From Paramecium sonneborni (taxonomy: Eukaryota > Ciliophora > Oligohymenophorea > Peniculida > Parameciidae), in the NCBI GenBank assembly GCA_905182985.1, contig CAJJDN010000111.1:87922-151921 (forward strand): a stretch of DNA of 64,000 nt, in the 5' to 3' direction. The position numbers and the translations under genes were made by a program. Shown piece after piece: positions 1-10,959 of this stretch (its first letter is position 1; each line of letters starts with the position of its first letter). The notes beneath the pieces are model-generated. The model worked only from the letters and a program-made list of their open reading frames with translations, ran no database searches and had not been told where the DNA came from.

Positions 1-1509
1 TTCATATAGAAAATTTTCAAGAAATGTGTTTTTTAATAGAGATAAATATTTTTTATCGATATACTTATTAATTAGGGGTCACCTAAGAATAGAAACTTTA
101 AATTAAAGCTGATATTAAATTAACTAACATCTTTTAAGCAACTTATCTAAAAGTTTTATTAAACGAATGTAAAATATAAATAGTATAATGGTTTAAATAT
201 AATTAATGTTTTTAATTAATTTTATATTTTACGATTCTATACATTTTAGAGTGAGGCTCTCATTTAATAAGACTAAACGTAAAAAATATCAGATGGAAAT
301 ATCACTGAAGGATTTTTATTGATGTAATCCTTGGAAAAAGTAATTTAAACAATTATATTTTTATCACATAATATCAAATAAAATATTTAATTCACCTAGA
401 AATTCTCCATTTTCTCACTACTTTACGAAATTAATATTCTTACAATTTTTATTCAAAGATATCGTTTTATGAACATCATAAAATTTAAAATTATTTTCCT
501 TGGTTTTACCATATTATTTATAAATACTGTTCAATTCATAAATTTATATATATATTCTTTACATTAGAAAGTGAAAAAATTTTCTTTTATAAAATTCAAA
601 TGATATCCAAATTTACCTATTATAACCACTCACAGCATCAATTTCCAGATATTTCCCTTTATCAGATTAATTATAAGAGTTGAGAAAGGAACATTTATCT
701 GAGAAAATAAATCTAACATAAAATTCTACATGTAAGTCAAAAATAAAGTACTAATTAAGATAACTATTCAATTTAAAAAATTGATAAAAGAAATTAATAA
801 ATAGGAAGATCATATGCTAATTTGAATTCCAAAGGATTTTGTTATATATTCTTAATAATAAGGATTTGTTAATAAATCAATTGATTGATTAATTCTAATG
901 ATGCTGAATATTAAAAATGACTGATTAAACAAAAATGAAAATAAGACCTTTAATGTTGGCATTTTTCTCTGTATAAAAACTCTAATGTTTAAAGATTTAG
1001 ATGATAGATACATTTGATCTACATTTTTCTTTTGATTATGGATTGTAATTAATAAATTTAATGAGTTAATTGATACTAAAAATGTTATATATTCATATTA
1101 AATATAGATATAAATGATAGAGAATAAATGTTTGATTGCTAAAAATTGAAATCTCCATAGGGTATAATAAATATAATGATGGAAAATAATCTAAATTTTT
1201 TAGGTTTAAAGGGAAGAATAATAAAAAACCATCTTTGTGGAGTATTAAATATAAATATCAGATTGGTAAATGTAATCACAGAACATGCAGGCTTACTCAC
1301 GGGTTCGTTTGTGAGCAACAACAGCATGCTCTAAGGCCGATAACGAATATTTTCATCATACAAAAAGTGAATGAGATTTGTATATTGGTAATAAAAAATA
1401 AATATTTTTAATTATGGGTTCTTTCATTATTGTAATTAGTTTTAATATATATTTGGTTAAAAGTAAAAAAAAAGGGAAAAGTAATTTAGAGTTATTAATA
1501 ATAAAATAA
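1..1509. other. no confident gene; AT-rich region with chance-like ORFs
   Basis: I see no recognisable protein here. With TGA as the only stop, a short plus-strand frame runs 1128-1370 (80 codons) and a minus-strand frame stays open from about 1560 down to 735. Both are rich in I, F, L, Y and N, have no motif I can name, and overlap each other. A less AT-rich patch at about 1275-1345 stands out from its surroundings. It could be part of a decayed gene; nothing supports a firm call. Confidence 0.4.
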
Positions 1510-2623
1510 ATGGGAAATAATTGTACAGGATAATGTGGTGGATGCTACAAGAGGGACTTAGAAATTGTCGTAATGATAAGTGGATATTTTAGAAAAGTGA
1601 ACAATAACAAATTTTATCAGAGAGACCTATAGAATCATCCAGTAAGAGAAGTTCAAAAAATAATGTTGAATAGAATACAATATAGATGGGGAGCAAGAGT
1701 GATTTATTGTCTCAAAAAGCAAGAACAATAAGTGTAGTTGATGAGGATAAGTAAAAGTAGAGAAATGCAATAGTGAAAATATAATCTCATTGGAGAGGAT
1801 ATAAAGTAAGGAAGGAAGTATATTAAATGATAAAGAGTTAAACAAGTGTAAGTAGTTAAGTGAGTAAATCAACAGAAAGTTATTTTGATAGATTGAGGAA
1901 TGAGTAAAAATCATAGAAGTAATAAAGAGTTGATTCAATAGATTATCAAGACTGTATAATGGATAATAGACAGGTAATGAGAGATAGGGATATGGAATTT
2001 AGAAGTGGCCAGATGGAGCCACATATGAAGGAGAATGGTAGAATAATATGGCAAATGGGAAAGGGGTGTTTAGGCATACAGATAGAATAGAATATGCTGG
2101 ATATTGGAGAAATAATAAAGCATGTGGATATGGTATTTTGAAATCACCAAGTGGAGCATATTATGAAGGAGAATGGGAAGATGATTTATAACATGGATTT
2201 GGAAAGGAGAAATGGGCTGATGGATCATTTTATGAAGGCTAATATGTGAAGGGTCTAAAATGTGGAAAGGGTAAATATGTTTGGAGTGATAAAAGTTATT
2301 ATGAAGGGGAATGGTTGAATAATAAGATACATGGTTAAGGAGTATATAATTGGATTGATGGAAGAGGGTATATTGGATAATGGAAGAATGGAATGATGAA
2401 TGGATAAGGAGAATATAGTTGGATTGATGGTCGTAAATATATTGGAAATTATTTGAATGATTAAAAACATGGATATGGAATCTATCGTTGGGTTGATGGT
2501 AAAGAATATAGAGGAGAATGGAAATATGGATAATAAAATGGAGAAGGTATTTATATTACTATTGATGGAAAAAGTAGAAAAGGAATTTGGTTAGATGGCA
2601 AATTAACTAAATGGATTAAATGA
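1510..2623 (+). CDS. MORN-repeat protein with IQ motif and acylated N-terminus
   Basis: Predicted 353 aa after removing two introns (a 23-nt intron near 1568 and a 29-nt one near 1969). The protein starts MGNNC, a plausible N-myristoylation/palmitoylation signal (inference). About residues 95-110 there is an IQ-like calmodulin-binding segment (IQSHWRGYKVRK). The C-terminal half is a run of about ten MORN repeats of the YEGEW..G..HG.G type, for example around 2005-2580. MORN proteins usually act at membranes and cytoskeletal interfaces; here that role is inferred from the family. Stop is TGA at 2621-2623. A second MORN gene follows 34 bp downstream on the same strand. The start was chosen because it is the first ATG in the open frame and gives the MGNN start. 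Confidence 0.85.
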
Positions 2624-2657
2624 TCATTTTTATAATTAATTTTAACGATTATTAAAT

Positions 2658-3841
2658 ATGAACAATGATGAAAATACACCCTCAAATATCTGTTACGATT
2701 TTATTACTAAAAAGTGGAGAGATAAAGAAAATTAATCATTCAATCGTAATTCAACTTAGTATAGTTCTATCAATTCTGTTATAGAAAAGTCTCAACAATT
2801 TTAACATCTTAAATTATCTAATGGATAATATTGGGGATAACTTAAAATGAGTAAACCTAATGGAATTGGTTCATGTCATTTTAATAATGGATGCTTTTAT
2901 TACGGGGAATGGAAGAACAATGTGATTCATGGGTTTGGAATTTATTTTTTTAATGTTGGAGGTTACATCAAAGGAGAGTTCAAGGAAGGATAAGCAAATG
3001 GGAACTGCGAACTCTCTTATTAAAATGGTTAGCTCTATTAAGGGAATTTTAAGGAGGGAAAACAGAATGGCATTGGTATTAAAATTGGGAGAAGAGGAAA
3101 AGAAGTTGTATAATATAAAGATGGCATTCGAGTATGTTTAAGTGAAGAACCTTAATTGATTGAAGACACTTAATAGATTTTGAGAAATCATTTACCATAA
3201 ATTTACATGCATAATGATAGGGTTGTTTATGGATTGCAATGTGATTTAACTGGTTTGGGAGTGATTCAATATAATAATGGTAGATTAGATATGGGATGGT
3301 TTTAAAATGGATCTCTTAATGGTAGGGGTAAGATCATATTTAAGAGTGGAGACATATATGATGGATTGTTAAAAAATGGATTCTTTTAAGGAATAGGTAT
3401 ATATAAATTTAATTTATAGGTTTTTATTTAAATTACAATTCTAAATAGTTAACTGAAGGACAATTTGAAAGAAATTAAATCCTAACAATTCAAAAATAAT
3501 GTCGTCAATATCCTCCCTATTCAAATGATGATTTATCAGTAATTGATTAAAAATTATTGGTTGATTAAAGAATATTGATAAAAAATGTTTATTTGAAAAC
3601 TAGATTGATGATTGGGAATAAATAATAATAAAATTCTTCTGAAAAAAAGCCTAATAAAGTTAATAAGATCCAAGATCTAATATAACATATGCTTTAACCT
3701 GTAAGGAGAACATAGAAAAGTGAAAGTGGATAACATGAAGAGGTAATAGATAATCTTTTGGCTCGAGTTCAATCACCTTAATAACGAAAGAACTTAGAAT
3801 AGATAATTAGTTAAGTAACATCTCCATAAAGGATTAGATGA
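2658..3841 (+). CDS. MORN-repeat protein
   Basis: Predicted 384 aa with one 29-nt intron at 3420-3448 that begins GTTTT rather than GTA. MORN-like units (YYGEWKNN.IHGFG, KGEFKEGQANG, YQGNFKEGKQNG) occupy roughly residues 75-150, with a second, more diverged set at about 190-255. The C-terminal 130 residues are polar and repeat-free. It starts 34 bp after the upstream MORN gene, so the pair may come from an old tandem duplication, but the repeat number and flanks differ strongly. Function unknown beyond a likely structural or membrane-cortex role typical of MORN proteins. Confidence 0.8.
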
Positions 3842-3925
3842 TTAATGTCAGAATAATGAATGATAATGTTTATATCTGGCTGTATGAATAAAAAGAACAG
3901 TTTATATATTAATTTTACTTATTAA

Positions 3926-5819
3926 ATGTAACAATCAAAATTAAATAAATCATGCTTGTAACAACAATCAATAAAGGTTTATGTGAGAGTAAGGCCTTTA
4001 TTAAAAAAGGAATTGGGATAAGAATGCATAATAAAGACTGATTAGGTAACAATTTGTTCTAAAGAGATAGTAAAAATATGTAGTGATAGAGTAATCAACA
4101 CATATACTGAAACAGGAATATGATTAAGTGTTTGATGAGTAAGTGTCATAGGCAGAAATATTCAAATACATAAGTCCAACAATTCATAAGGCATTATAAG
4201 GATATAATACAACGATAATGGCATATGGTTAAACTGGAAGTGGTATTATTATGGTTGTTAAACAGGTAAAACTCATACTATGTTTGGGAGTGATTGGGAG
4301 TATTCACTTAATATTAGTTTGGGACATTAATCGACATTTATCGATGATTTACAAACAGATTAGAATCATGCAGGTATGATACCTAGAACTATTTACACTT
4401 TATTTAATAATTTATAATAGGGTTATTATGTTTATTGCTCATTCTTGTAGATATATAATGAGAAGATTTACGATTTGTTATAAGATAATAAAGTTCCATA
4501 AGCATTGTAAATACATGAATCTAAAACAGAGGGAATTTATGTCGGTATCATATTATTATAACATAATAGAATAATTGACTGAATATGCAGTGAATAATCT
4601 ATATGATTGTTTAACATTAATGAAGAGAGGAGAAAAAAATAGGATGATTAGATAAACAACAATGAATTTAAAATCTAGTAGAAGTCATACTATCTTTTAA
4701 TTATTGATTGAAACAAGTAAGGCTGATTAAGGTGGTTAATTATTGAGATCTAAAATTAATTTATGTGATTTAGCTGGATCAGAAAAGATTAATAAATAGG
4801 ATTCAATGAGTAATGCTCATCTAAATGAATTGAAAAGCATTAATTAATCACTTACGACTTTAGGAAAGGTCATTTAAAATTTATCATAAAATAATAAAAA
4901 TATAAATAAATTGCCAATTCCATATAGAGAATCAAAAATAACTAGATTATTATAAGATAGTCTGGGAGGAAATACATTAACTAATATATTTGTCAATGTT
5001 GCTCCTAATATATATAATATTGATGAAACTGCAAATTCATTAAAGTTTGCTCAAAGAGCTCGAAATATTACTTAAATAGTTTAAGCAAATTCAATTAATG
5101 CAACAGATTAAGAATTGGTTAATAAATTGTTAAAAGAGGTATGATGATAATTTAATTAAAATTAGATAGACTATTTAAAACAGTTACTTAATATGAAGAG
5201 AAAAGGATTGAATAGTAATGATATGCATTTTAAATTAATGAAAATCTAAGAGGAGAATGAAAGGTTAAGATAAGCTAATTTATCAGTTAATGAAGTTGAA
5301 AAATTAATGTAAGAAAATAGAAAAATGAGAGAAGAATTATAGAAATTATAATCATAATCTCATGAAAATTCAGAAAGTTCTCATTTAATGAAACATGGAT
5401 CTGAAGAAGGATTGTCATAATCAGAAATGGATAAATAATATAATACATATTAATAGACAAAACTCTCGAATAATGGTTTATTAATAGTGAGTAATCCAAA
5501 TATGTAAAAGACTGAAGTAACTGTTCGTTATAAGGATAGAGGTAATAAAATGTAAACTAAATTGGGATATGTTGAGGCAAGTGATCAAGTGTTATAGAGA
5601 GAAAAAAGATTAATGAGTGAGAGGAAGAGAGTAATTGAAAGATTAGAACTTCTAGAATAGTTATAATTCAAAAATAGTCTTAATTCTTCTTTGCCATTAA
5701 ATGGTAAAATATCAAGATCATCCAAAAAAAACTCTTATAATTTATTAAATAGAACTGTTGAAGAAGAACGAACAAGTCTACCAAAATTAAAGATAGTAGA
5801 GAGGAGACTAATTTAATGA
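3926..5819 (+). CDS. kinesin motor protein
   Basis: Predicted 597 aa with four introns of 23-27 nt. The motor domain is N-terminal: it opens with KVYVRVRPL, has the P-loop GQTGSGKTHTMFG, switch I SSRSHTIF, switch II DLAGSEK, and the neck-proximal PYRESKITRLLQDSLGGN. The P-loop is split by an intron at 4243-4265, between GSG and K. About 230 residues follow the motor, rich in E, K, Q and L, consistent with coiled coil. This is a plus-end-type N-kinesin by layout; I cannot assign a subfamily. The spacer between the G-loop and the ADP-binding region carries an insertion (about 4300-4370). It lies directly upstream of an axonemal dynein light chain gene on the same strand. Confidence 0.9.
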
Positions 5820-5910
5820 TTAATTAATTAAGATATCAGTTATATCTAACAATTTGAATTGTATAAAAGAAGGAAATTAATTATTTAATATTATTTTAAT
5901 TATTAAATAT

Positions 5911-6732
5911 ATGCAAGAAGTTCAACCTCCTAGGGAATCTTTAGTTAAATATGAGAATCCAATAGAAGTTAGCAATATAAATGAAGCCACCAGAGGACTT
6001 TAAGGAAAAAAGAAAGCATAGTTATCACCTTTAGAATCTAAACCTAATACAGAGGTAATTCATTACAAAAATGAAGGATATTTTGAATGCCATTTTGCCA
6101 CCTATTGAATGGGATCATGAAGGAAAACACTACATTTAATATGTATCACATGTTGCAGCTACCAGAGAAGATGTTGGAAATTTATAAAAACTCTTAGATG
6201 AAAGATTATTAGCTAGATAAGCAAGGTATTTTTATATTTAATAACACTATTCTAGAGAAACAGGTATTTGTCCTATAAGAGAAGAATTGTTAAGTTAATG
6301 TTTTGATGAAATTATTAGACAAGTTACAATTGACTGTTCAGAAAGAGGTACTTTATTTTTATTCATCATTTAGGTCTGCTTTTAATGAGAGTTAGAGATG
6401 AACTCAAAATGACTATTGCAGCATATTAAACATTATACAATTCTTCTGTTACTTTTGGAATGCGAAAATAATTATAAGCAGAAATGGGAAAAAGTGAATT
6501 AGAAGAAAAAATTGTTTAGCTGGAATAAAGAAAACAAAAATTAGAAGAAAAAGTATCAATTTCATTTATTTAGAGAATCGATCTACTTAATAAGAAAGAT
6601 TCATTAGATAAAAAAATTAAAGAAAGAAATCAAATAGAAGAATAAAAAAGAAAATAAGAAATCGAATTCCTTAAATATCAAGGGCAACATTTAGAGGCAT
6701 TCCTTAAATCTGTACAACCAGAATTGAAATGA
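5911..6732 (+). CDS. DNALI1: axonemal dynein light chain p28 (inner arm)
   Basis: Predicted 247 aa with three introns (22, 30 and 26 nt); the first, 6055-6076, ends AAG. The family signature EDILNAILPPIEW is followed by ATREDVGNLQKLLDERL, then ETGICPIREELL..CFDEIIRQVTIDC, LLMRVRDELKMTIAAYQTL and a coiled-coil C-terminus. p28 binds single-headed inner-arm dynein heavy chains in cilia. Length matches the usual 240-260 aa. All conserved blocks are present, so the copy looks functional. Confidence 0.93.
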
Positions 6733-6924
6733 ATGATGTCTATAGATATATATTTATAAATCATTTATTAATTTACCTACATAGTTTATAAATACAAAAT
6801 ATATTACCTATACAAATTAGTTCCATTTGTAAAAAAAGTATTTATTTTACTCTTCTTTTTTAACTTAAAATATATATAAATTTTTTATACATTATTATTT
6901 ATAAATATTCATTATTTAGATTTT

Positions 6925-7221
6925 ATGTCGTCTATGGACTCAAAATAAAAGGCAGCGGTTCCAACTTATTAACTTAATGTAAATAATTCAAATTAGCCAT
7001 AGGTTGAAATCAATTCAAATTAGTTACCTGAAAATGAACCTTAGTCAAATTAGTTACCTGAAAATGAACCTTGGTCAAATTAGTTACCTGAAAATGAACC
7101 TTAGTCAAATTAGTTACCTGAAAATGAACCTTAGTCAAATAAGTCATCTCATAATGAACCTTAGTCACTTAATAAGAAGAGTTAAATTGATGAAAATGAT
7201 GCAGCCATGTATGTATAATGA
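6925..7221 (+). CDS. small protein with tandem 10-residue repeats
   Basis: Read without introns this gives 98 residues ending MYVQ with TGA at 7219-7221. An alternative 25-nt intron from 7213 would give a slightly different C-terminus. The middle consists of four 10-residue repeats, SNQLPENEPQ with one W variant, plus a degenerate fifth, encoded by the 30-bp DNA repeat. The rest is polar (N, Q, S, K). It looks intrinsically disordered. No domain recognised; function unknown. The clean 30-bp unit keeps the frame, which supports translation. Confidence 0.5.
7021..7170 (+). repeat. 30-bp tandem repeat, four near-identical units plus one decayed
   Basis: Units at 7021-7050, 7051-7080, 7081-7110 and 7111-7140 differ by a single base (A to G in unit 2). 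A fifth unit at 7141-7170 is diverged. Unit length is a multiple of three, so copy-number change would preserve the reading frame of the small protein. Confidence 0.95.
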
Positions 7222-7479
7222 CTTAATGCTGCACTAGGAATGCTAAATTTGATTTTAATCAAGGGATGCTTGATAACCAAGATATTCCATTATTAAGTGA
7301 ACTAAATTATTATGAGAATATCTTAATAATACAGGATTGTGATTGAATACAATTAATAATTAATTCCATTAATTTAAGAAATTACTATTTGTAAATAATA
7401 TTTTTCATCTTGTTTATCTCATTTTTTAAAATATCAATTTTATCTGAATTAGGTTTTTGATTTCCATTCTTGGAACAAT

Positions 7480-8000
7480 TAAACCTGAAATTTTTCTAAT
7501 TCAAATTATTTCCATTAAAAAATGCATAATCTTTAATTAGTTAGATAGTTAAATGTCAAAATTTCTTGATAAAATCAGGATCTAACAATTCCTTAATTAA
7601 ATCTGCAACATTTTAAGATATAAAATCTTCTTCATCTCTAATTTATTGCCATTCCATTCTTAAATTTTATATATTATAAAATAATCTAAAACGTAACATT
7701 ATTGAATGGATGGACACCTTAACTCCAATAATCTTTACTATAATTATTAGAAGATTTTCCTTAAATAATTTGAGGAGAAATGTAATCTGGACTATTGTTA
7801 TCACTATAATATCCCTTGATTTTAAAATATTACTATATTAAAGAATATTTATTCAGTTTTTTATTCATACCCAAACTAAATAATCCAAAATGAGTTCTAA
7901 ACTTTTACAATCTTGTTTTTAATTCAAGAATATTAGATTTTGCAAATATATTAATGTTCAAACTAAATTTTGTTTCATTATTAAAAATTATTGTATTAAA
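7480..8000 (-). pseudogene. decayed AGC-family protein kinase
   Basis: Reading the minus strand from about 8000 gives kinase-like blocks in order: a damaged DFG region (HFG in THFGLFSLGMNKK), SPDYISPQIIQGK, DYWSQGV, then PFNN, IRDEEDFISQNVADLIKELLDPDF and DYAFFNGNN. These match the long activation segment and C-lobe of AGC kinases of the MAST/Greatwall type. The copy is dead: the N-lobe is not found, part of subdomain IX is missing between DYWSQGV and PFNN, at least one frameshift is needed, and a TGA stop falls where related kinases have glycine (a single GGA to TGA change would explain it). I see no ATG-led full reading frame. Confidence 0.7.
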
Positions 8001-8080
8001 TTTAGATCATTAATTTAATAGAGAATAATTATAAATTCTCTCATAAGAACTCATGTTTATAAATAAATTTTATTAACAAG

Positions 8081-9269
8081 ATGATAATTTATGGACCTGG
8101 TTAATTATACTAATCAATTAAATTACTTGGTTCTGGTTCGTTCGGATCAGTTTATTTGGTTAAAGAACTTAACACTAAATAAGAATACGCATGCAAAATT
8201 GTATATATTATGATTTCTATATTTATCAGATATCAAAGAATCATATATCAAAATATGATGCCAGTTCTATGATATAAAATGAAATAAGAATTCAAGCTTC
8301 TTGCAATCATAAAAACATAGTGAAACTCTATTCTTATTGGGAAGATTGTACTAACATTTATATTCTTCTTGAATACTGCAGTAAAGGACATCTTGTAGAT
8401 CCAAAAACTCCCTTTAATGATGATGATGTGTTTCAAGTATTCCACTAAATTCTTAGTGGTGTCAATTATTTACATCAAAATAACATCATTCATAGAGATT
8501 TGAAAGTAATTATATCATATGTATATACAAGTTTGAAAATATTCTAATTCATGAAGATGGTACTTTAAAATTGTGTGATTTTGGTTGGGCTGTCAAAGTT
8601 GAACAACTACCAGTTCCTAATGTAATGTGTGGTACTACTGATTATATGCCTCCAGAAGTTGTATCGAAATGTTGCCTTGATTTCAAGTTGGATACTTGGT
8701 CGTTAGGAATTCTTTTATATGTATTTAATTGTTATATCAAAGGTATTATTGTATGGCAGGTTCCCTTTCAAAGGAGATAATCAAGACTAATTGATAAGAT
8801 AAATATTATATGACTAATTGATAATACCTAGTAGAAATGATACAAATGAAGAACTAATTAATTTAATTTAGGCTTTATTGATCAAGAATTCATAATTAAG
8901 ACCTAGTATTGAATAAATCTATTTATGCAAATGGATGAAATTTAATATGAAATTACACAATATTTTTAATCATTACGAAAATGAATAACTTAAATTAAAA
9001 GTTAAATAAAAAAATATTACTTTAAAAGTAGTTCATAATAATCAATAGTAATATTTAATAATATTATAATTAGTTCCACTCCAAATAAAAAGATGGTAAA
9101 CTCTCATTATTTAGAATCTAAAAATGATATTGATCACAAACCAACTTCATTTGGCAAAAATCATAATAGTTGTAGGACAATTAAGTCTATATCAACTAAT
9201 CCTTCTCCATAAATTCCCTCATAAATGGATAAATTTTTCAATTTTTTAGAAAACATTCAAAAAATATGA
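8081..9269 (+). CDS. Aurora-like serine/threonine kinase
   Basis: Predicted 361 aa with four introns (29, 26, 22 and 26 nt); two of them end AAG (for example 8721-8742). Kinase motifs in order: G-loop GSGSFGSVY, ACKI lysine, HRDLKFENIL catalytic loop, DFGWAV, CGTTDYMPPEV activation segment, LDTWSLGILLY. The WAV after DFG and the short catalytic core resemble Aurora/Polo-related kinases; family placement is an inference. About 75 residues follow the kinase domain, S/N/K-rich, with no known domain. It overlaps nothing and lies between a dead kinase and a metabolic gene. Confidence 0.85.
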
Positions 9270-9715
9270 ATATATTTCAATTTACTATAGTAAAAATACA
9301 ATTAAAATTCTCAATATATATATTATTGAATAACTCTCTTATAAAATAATACATCTTTCCGAATTGATTTTAATTATTTTATTGTAATAAAATCAGGCAA
9401 CTGATTATAAATTAGCATCTTAATTAAATAAATAAAATAGCATGTAATATCTACATAGACCAACAGTGTGATTTTAATTATAAGATTGCTTTTAGAAAGA
9501 TTATATGGAACAATATAATGATACTTGATTCAATGAGACTATTACAATTCTATTCATAATTGCATAAAGGTAGGTTCCTTTAATAAAGATTGCATATGAT
9601 AAAATAAATTAATTGTAATCTTCTATGTTGTAAATAGTTTTATGTATGAGATTTAGATAATTATATGCCATAAAACATATTAATTTATAAATATGTTAAT
9701 ACTGAAATATGAAAT
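9270..9715. other. intergenic, possible remnant ORF
   Basis: No gene called. A plus-strand frame at about 9397-9530 reads like coding sequence (charged and Q-rich) but is broken by TGA codons and has no family signature. It may be residue of an old gene. Confidence 0.35.
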
Positions 9716-10959
9716 TCATTATGTTAATTATCTTCCAATAAGCCATTTTCTAATTTCATTAGTTCCAGCAGCAATTTCATAAAGTTTAGAATCAAGCATA
9801 ATTCTTCCAACAGGATATTCTTTAGTATATCCATTGCCTCCTAAACATTAGATTGCTTCCAAACCAACTTGAGTAGCATTTGCAGAAGTATAATAAATCA
9901 AAGCAGCACAATCCTATGATATAAATAAATATCTACAGTATTTGTAATATTTCCTTAATCTACAGCTCTAGCAACACTATATAACATAGCCCTACTAGCT
10001 TGAAGAGTTGTGTACATCTCTGCTAATTTTGATTACATCATTTAAAATTAACCAATCTTTTTACCAAATTATTCTCTTGTGTTACAATAATCTCTTGAAA
10101 TGTCAAAAGCAGCTTACATCAATCCTACAGGACCTGCTGCTAACACTAATCTTTCATAATCTAGACCACTCATTAAAACATAGACTCCTTAATTAACTTC
10201 ACCTAATACATTTTCTTCTGGAATCTCAACATTATCAAAATATATAGGTCCTGTATCAGAACATTTCATTCCGATTTTATCTAATTTCTTTCCTCTAGAA
10301 AATCCTTTCATTGAAGCTTCAACAATAAATGCAGTAATTCCATGTTATTTTTTTTCTGGTTCTGTTTTTGCATAAACTATAAGAATATCAGAAATTGGAC
10401 CATTTGTAATCCACATCTTACTTCCATTCAAAATATATTTATCTCCTACTTTTTATGCTCTTGATTTCATTGATACTACATCTGATCCAGCATTAGGTTC
10501 ACTCATTGCTAAAGATCCAACCCATTCTCCAGAACATAATTTTGGAAGATATTTCTTTTTCTAAAATTCATTTCCATGTCTCTCAAGTTAAGCTACTATC
10601 AATGCACTATGAGCTGAATAACTTAAACCTATTCCTCCTGATGCTCTACTTATCTCTTCTAAAATCATACAATGAGCGGAATAACTTAAACCAGATCCAC
10701 CAAAACTAGCTATAATATTAATATTATAATTCTTACGATCAACTGTAGCACCTAACAATCCTAAATCTCCCATCTTTCTCCATAATTCAGGAGGAAATTT
10801 ACCTTCTTCATCAGCCTTATCTGCTAAAGGAGCTACCTCTTCATTTGCAAATTTTGCTACATGACCCCTTAACTCCTCTACTTCAGGTGACAAATTTGCT
10901 ATGAAGTTATAATTTAACAAAGAAAATCTTCCTCTTAGTTTACAAAGTTTTTATAGCAT
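9716..10959 (-). CDS. IVD: isovaleryl-CoA dehydrogenase (mitochondrial acyl-CoA dehydrogenase)
   Basis: Predicted 397 aa after removing introns at 9914-9936 (23 nt) and 10710-10736 (27 nt). The N-terminus is basic and hydrophobic, a likely mitochondrial targeting peptide. Then come [45 protein letters not shown], the flavin/substrate block [10 protein letters not shown], and [10 protein letters not shown], which holds the catalytic glutamate at the position used by isovaleryl-CoA dehydrogenase. The C-terminal block [20 protein letters not shown] and EIRKWLIG completes the fold. The enzyme oxidises isovaleryl-CoA in leucine breakdown and passes electrons to ETF. Length is that of the family and all blocks are present. 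Confidence 0.93.

Noticed and set aside
735..1560. Long minus-strand frame open for about 275 codons
   Set aside because: No motif, odd composition, and it runs into the MORN gene on the other strand; long frames are expected in AT-rich DNA with TGA as the only stop.
7021..7170. CRISPR-like array
   Set aside because: Repeats are contiguous with no spacers, in frame within a gene, and the genome is eukaryotic.
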